A model generated the notes under the pieces. The model saw nothing but the letters and a program-made list of their open reading frames with translations, searched no databases and was not told where the DNA came from. Shown here piece by piece: positions 59,887 through 64,000 of a stretch of 64,000 nucleotides of DNA (the stretch's first letter is position 1; each line of letters begins with the position of its first letter). This DNA is from Clarkia xantiana subsp. parviflora. Its lineage: Eukaryota > Streptophyta > Magnoliopsida > Myrtales > Onagraceae. A program made the position numbers and the translations under genes. The DNA lies in NCBI GenBank assembly GCA_036873135.1, contig JAPTYO010000008.1, forward strand, positions 868,001 to 932,000, given 5' to 3'.

Positions 59887-61086
59887 CTAACTTCGTAATC
59901 TTATTTCTCGCATCCCCAATCTAGTCGTCAAGTTAGCATTGTCGATCTCCAATTTCATCGTCTCCGTCTTCAATGTAGCATTTTCGAACTCTAATTTAGA
60001 TTGGCACATCTTCAATTTTCCATTCTCAATTTCCAGCATCCCTACTTTAGCAGTCAAATCTTCGTGCATTGACTGGAATTTCTTCACTGCCCTTCTCCCA
60101 TATGTACACATCAATGGAGTTTTTCCAGCAACTAGTCAACAAAAACGCAGCTTAAACAGTATCAGTTAAGACACTAGAATATAAGAAGCTACTCAAAATC
60201 AGCTCTCTTTCTGCCTGCCATGAAAGAATTTGATCTAAAAATTTGAAATGAATACCATGACTTGGTAATCAAAGACGAAGTTACATTAACCAAGATAACA
60301 CATTTCAAAATAAAGCAAGCATTTAGGCAATGTAGCTCTAAATTACCTTCAATTCATTGAATAAGCTGCTACATTCAGGAACCCTAATATTTATGCATTT
60401 TCTGTCAATGTAGCTCTAAATTACAGAATTCTTACAAAAACATCACTATTTTATAGAAATTGTCTAACCTAAACAAATGTAGCTCTATTTTATGGTTTTC
60501 AACTGGGAGCTTAATTAGGCTTCAATTAACCTAACTTATAATAATATTTACCCTAATATTTAGTCAATTCACATTGAAGAAAAACTCAAATTAACACGCA
60601 ATTGAAACCCAATTAAGCCCCCAGTTGAAAACCAAAACCGTGATTGAAAAATCAAATTGGCACCTCCCAACTCTAATTGAACGAACGTACATCAATAATT
60701 CAAAAAAATCGAAGCCCTAATTAAACCCAATTGAAAACCCTAATTTATAGAAACCCTAATTGAAAAACACAATTCACTGAAACCCTAATTGAACAGTGTC
60801 CACCCCCAAATTTGTTTCGATTTCTTAATAATTGGGCTTTTCAACTAGAAATTTGACAAACCTGAATACCAATCATGCAATATATAGGATTATGAAGCAA
60901 TCAAACATTGAAATAGGGGCACCCATGAAACCTCTGGAGAAGTAAGTGCTTCCACGTATAGGCAGGTTTGATGACACAAGTCGAACCGCAGTCGCACGTC
61001 TGGTCACTCCGTGCAGGAATCAGCGTAGAAGAAGAGGAAGAGTTTGAATAATTGCTCTTGTTTATCTCTCTGGTTCTGTCGCGCGC
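59887..61086 (-). CDS. Uncharacterised cysteine-motif plus coiled-coil protein, MULE cargo
   Basis: Two minus-strand pieces probably belong to one spliced gene. The 5' piece (~61086-60940) encodes a serine run then SDQTCDCGSTCVIKPAYTWK, a CxCG..C motif reminiscent of GRF-type zinc fingers. The 3' piece (60147-59887) reads GKTPLMCTYGRRAVKKFQSM followed by a heptad-patterned coiled coil (EIENGKLKM, LEFENATLKTETMKLEIDNA) and stops after REIRLRS. Plant proteins with an N-terminal GRF-type finger and C-terminal coiled coil are often carried by transposons, so identity is inferred from architecture only. No start ATG is visible in the first piece; the intron borders are not fixed. Confidence 0.45.
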
Positions 61087-61408
61087 CTAAGAAGAAAAGA
61101 AGAGAGGGGTCCCGGCTTCAGAGGAAAAGAAAAGAAAATTATGTGCGATGGAAAAACAAAATCTTCAATAAAAGGCAATAAGAGGTAAGGGTAAATTAGT
61201 AAATGTCAAATTCGTTTTTTTTAAAAAGGGTCACGTGCACGGCACGTGACCAACTAACGGTCAAACTAACGGAAATGTGACGGAAAACTAAAAACATACA
61301 ATTCTCAGAACATGTGACACCAAAAACCTACAAATAGAAACTTGTGGCACCAACAACCTACACTGGTCGAATATGTGGCACCAAAAGTACCTTTAACCCA
61401 TTAATAAA

Positions 61409-62254
61409 TTAGACCACATTGTATAGAATTATCTAATCTTATCATTAATTAGTTTTAGAATGTATATTTGCTGACCCTGTAGCTTTGATTCGGTCAAATG
61501 TGAAAGTTGCATTCATAAAACGTGGATTTTAATCGACATTTTTAATTAAGGACTTAAACTTTTAACAACGTGACCCAAAATTAACCTAATATTACTGTTA
61601 ATCATAAGATATTACTTTTCTAATCAGCCGCTTTACAGTTGAGACGGCATGGCCTGCACACAGCTAGCCACAGCCTGCCGAAGTTGAATAAGGCTTAGGC
61701 TATCAATGATTAGAAAATGCAATAACAAACAAATTAACGGAACGGCAGAATTACTATTTTAATTTTTCCGTTTGTTTATTAGATTACAACTGTTTAGTTA
61801 TTACGCCATCTGTTTTCTTTTTTAATCTTTGTATGTAATAAATGAAAAAAAAAAAAAAAAACGATTGATATAATTGGTACTTGCAATTTGTTTTACTTTT
61901 AGATATCCGAGAAAATAAGTTTTGATAAACCGGTACTTAATATTTTTTATAACTCTTAGGCGCCTAATTATTTTCTTATTGCTGCAATTAAGTACCTAAT
62001 TTTTTTTTACTTTTTTTTTTCCAAAATGTTTTTTTTTACTAATTGATTAACAAATGTAACAACAAAAACAACTTAGTTGCTAGAATATTTTTGTGACAAT
62101 AGTTAGTTACTAGATTGGAACAACAAGAAAGTGTTCGGTATCTAAAAGACAACAGAATTCTCAGGTACTAATTTTACAAACCTGTGTGTATTATTTAAAA
62201 AAAATGGTCAATGGATCTTTCTATCATGCTCCAAAAGCACCATGCTTAAGTACT
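61409..62254. other. AT-rich intergenic DNA
   Basis: No gene or clear transposon end was recognised. Confidence 0.5.
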
Positions 62255-62455
62255 TTTTATTTTTATTTTTCTATTGCCCTAAAGGTGGACCTTAGAGGGA
62301 AATTGATATTATTAATAGTATGATGCAAATATTAGGCGTGGTTAAAAAATTTCATATTTTTTCATACTTTTAAAGTTTTACATATGTTACAATTAAGTCC
62401 ACCCTAGTAATAAAAAAACAAAAAACATGATGTTCTTGAAGCATGGTAGAAAAAT
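62255..62455. repeat. Direct repeat, copy A (partner ~63660-63865)
   Basis: TAGTATGATGCAAATATTAGG, TTTTTCATACTTTTAAAGTT and TTACAATTAAGTCCACCCTAG recur in the same order and orientation, with scattered changes, 1.4 kb downstream. Confidence 0.7.
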
Positions 62456-62765
62456 CCAGTATATATGTACTAATTTACGAAACCATGTTTTCTCATTGTT
62501 TTTACCTTAAAGGATGAAAGATGTTTGCCTTTTTTCCAATATATTATAATGTCATGGAGACCAGAGTTGTTAGTTGTAGCGCTGCACAGTGCACACTTTT
62601 AGAGGTGTTATCGAGACATATTCGAATTCGATTTGCTAAATTTTAAGTCGAGCAATTTTTAGTATCAAGTCCAGCATGAATTCATTTATACTCGATTTGA
62701 GAGGTCTACACACCTATTAGATTTGACTATCGTCAACAATCTATTTGAGTCGAGTTCGAACGTTA

Positions 62766-62768
<3 letters not shown>

Positions 62769-62831
<63 letters not shown>
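62769..62831. repeat. (TA)n microsatellite, ~63 bp
   Basis: A perfect TA run lies inside a region of TCGAGTTC/GAACTCG-like words (62600-62990), probably an old mobile element without clear ends. Confidence 0.9.
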
Positions 62832-62836
<5 letters not shown>

Positions 62837-63019
62837 ATTCAAGTCCAGCTCCTATTCAAGATCAATTTACGATTTAACCAAAATAATTTTAAAATTTGAT
62901 GAGCTAAATTGAACTGAGCTCAAGCTTGAAAAATATACACTCAATCGAGTTCAAGCTTAAGTAAAATGAGTCTAATCGAACTCGTTGGAATTCGTAATAG
63001 GGCGATCAGGTTACAGCGC

Positions 63020-63143
63020 GATGAGGTACGAGTAATTTTTAACAATAATAATAATGAGCATCTATATAAAATTAAAACCTAGATGAGGTACGAGTAATTT
63101 TTAAAAATAATAATGATGAGCATCTATATAAAATTAAAACCTA
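63020..63143. repeat. Tandem duplication of a 62-bp unit
   Basis: Two adjacent copies (63020-63081 and 63082-63143) begin GATGAGGTACGAGTAATTTT and end AAATTAAAACCTA, differing by a few bases in an AAT-rich middle. Confidence 0.88.
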
Positions 63144-63599
63144 CTTGATTTGTGTTTAATTAAAAATATATTGTTTTTCATTTCTCAAAATAGGCAAAGA
63201 TATATAAACTATTAGCGTTCAGACCAGGGAAATTAAAATTGTAATAAGATCTGTCGATTCAACAGCCAAATCCTGATAAAAGATTTGTCAGACCGGAACT
63301 TAGGATGAGTTTAATATAATAAACCACCTCCATAACCACATTATTTTGGTATGATTGATCTTTTGCCCAATAAATAAATAAGAACCGTCAAAGTTGAAGT
63401 GCGATACTGCTTCCACTTTGAAAAGTAAACTGGGAATAATGAATGATTCAAAAAGTTCAATCCTAATCTTAATAATAATGTACAACATATTAATAGTTGG
63501 GGTAAATACGAGCCCTTCACTTTGACTTTAAGTACCTTGCACCCTAAACTTCGAAACACTTTTTTTCCCACATTTCGGGCATCAAATGAAGGGTCTTTC

Positions 63600-63603
<4 letters not shown>

Positions 63604-63632
<29 letters not shown>
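63604..63632. repeat. (TA)n microsatellite
   Basis: A short perfect TA run before the second direct-repeat copy. Confidence 0.85.
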
Positions 63633-63641
<9 letters not shown>

Positions 63642-63659
63642 AGTATCATACTTGTAACA

Positions 63660-63865
63660 CTTATTTTTTATATTTTTTTATTACTCTAAATGTGAACTCC
63701 GTAAGAAAATTAATATTATTATAGTATGATACACATATTAGGTGTAGTTAATAAATTTCGTACTTTTTCATACTTTTAAAATTTTATCTATGTTACAATT
63801 AAGTCTACCCTAGTAGTAAAAAAAACAAACACATGGTCTTTCACATGTATGGTAAAGAAACCCTC
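63660..63865. repeat. Direct repeat, copy B (partner 62255-62455)
   Basis: Matches copy A in order: TAGTATGATACACATATTAGG, TTTTTCATACTTTTAAAATT, TTACAATTAAGTCTACCCTAG. The two may be ends of one decayed element, since the interval contains no gene. Confidence 0.68.
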
Positions 63866-64000
63866 AAATGAATTCTAATAGAGGCCTTTAGGGGTGAGTA
63901 ACATATATACCATTAGAACCTTGAACGAAACAAATTATGTCCATTTGAGAATAAAATCATTGGTCTTATTGATTCTATTTCAATTTCGGTCCATAACTAA

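Larger units (their letters stand above)
56558..61399. mobile_element. Mutator-like element, 4842 bp, with transposase remnants and cargo
   Basis: A perfect 9-bp target duplication ATTAATAAA (56549-56557 and 61400-61408) flanks GGGTTAAATGTACTTTTGGT... and its mirror ...AAAGTACCTTTAACCC. Inverted arms extend ~215 bases (to ~56770 and from ~61187), with three TTTTTGGTGCCACA phrases per arm and a CACGTG-containing block. Inside are transposase pieces on + (57811-58932), a CTGTTT-rich tract, and a reading-frame set on - (61086-59887). Near-identical arms suggest fairly recent insertion; the coding part is decayed. Confidence 0.9.

Noticed and set aside
1..64000. tRNA, rRNA, CRISPR arrays, bacterial-type operators, viral genes or toxin genes
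   Set aside because: Both strands were scanned by eye; no cloverleaf with conserved T-loop, evenly spaced identical repeats or such gene families were seen. A tRNAscan-SE and Infernal run would be needed to exclude small RNA genes.

Overview
This window is nuclear DNA from a flowering plant, most likely a eudicot. Genes have many short exons with GT-AG introns, intergenic DNA is very AT-rich, and all recognisable families are plant-type: a CRIB-RhoGAP regulator of ROP GTPases, a senescence regulator S40 protein, a plant mobile domain gene and At2g27310-like F-box genes. I cannot name the species. No rRNA, tRNA, CRISPR array or bacterial-type operon was seen.

Layout. 0.9-2.6 kb (+): histone-fold subunit of the DPB4/POLE3/NF-YB type. 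3.1-5.3 kb (-): N-carbamoylputrescine amidase, lacking a visible ATG. 5.9-7.2 kb (+): broken plant mobile domain (MAIN-like) gene in transposon-like DNA. 8.5-9.0 kb: Helitron candidate. 9.6-12.3 kb (-): ROP GTPase-activating protein. 12.5-19.2 kb: a bed of small DNA transposons, most with clear target-site duplications. 19.6-20.3 kb (+): single-exon S40 gene. 20.8-25.5 kb (-): nicalin-like ER membrane protein. 27.4-30.0 kb (+): SDS22-like leucine-rich repeat protein. 31.6-54.5 kb: four tandem copies of an F-box gene with a hydrophobic C-terminal tail; promoter and downstream blocks are duplicated along with the genes, and mobile elements fill the spacers. The last copy has lost the tail. 54.6-61.4 kb: a hAT-like element, a LINE-type RNase H remnant and a 4.84-kb Mutator-like element (9-bp target duplication) with decayed transposase pieces on + and a cysteine-motif plus coiled-coil reading frame on -. 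61.4-64 kb: AT-rich repeats, no gene.

The housekeeping genes (replication or chromatin, polyamine synthesis, ROP signalling, senescence, ER membrane, LRR scaffold) look like unrelated neighbours, as is normal in plants. The most unusual parts are (i) the tail-bearing F-box array with conserved TTGAC-containing promoters and (ii) a set of small elements ending GGGTTAA...TTAACCC, with 9-bp target duplications and terminal inverted repeats built from iterated short phrases. Exon boundaries were read by eye from splice signals and family conservation, without alignment software.
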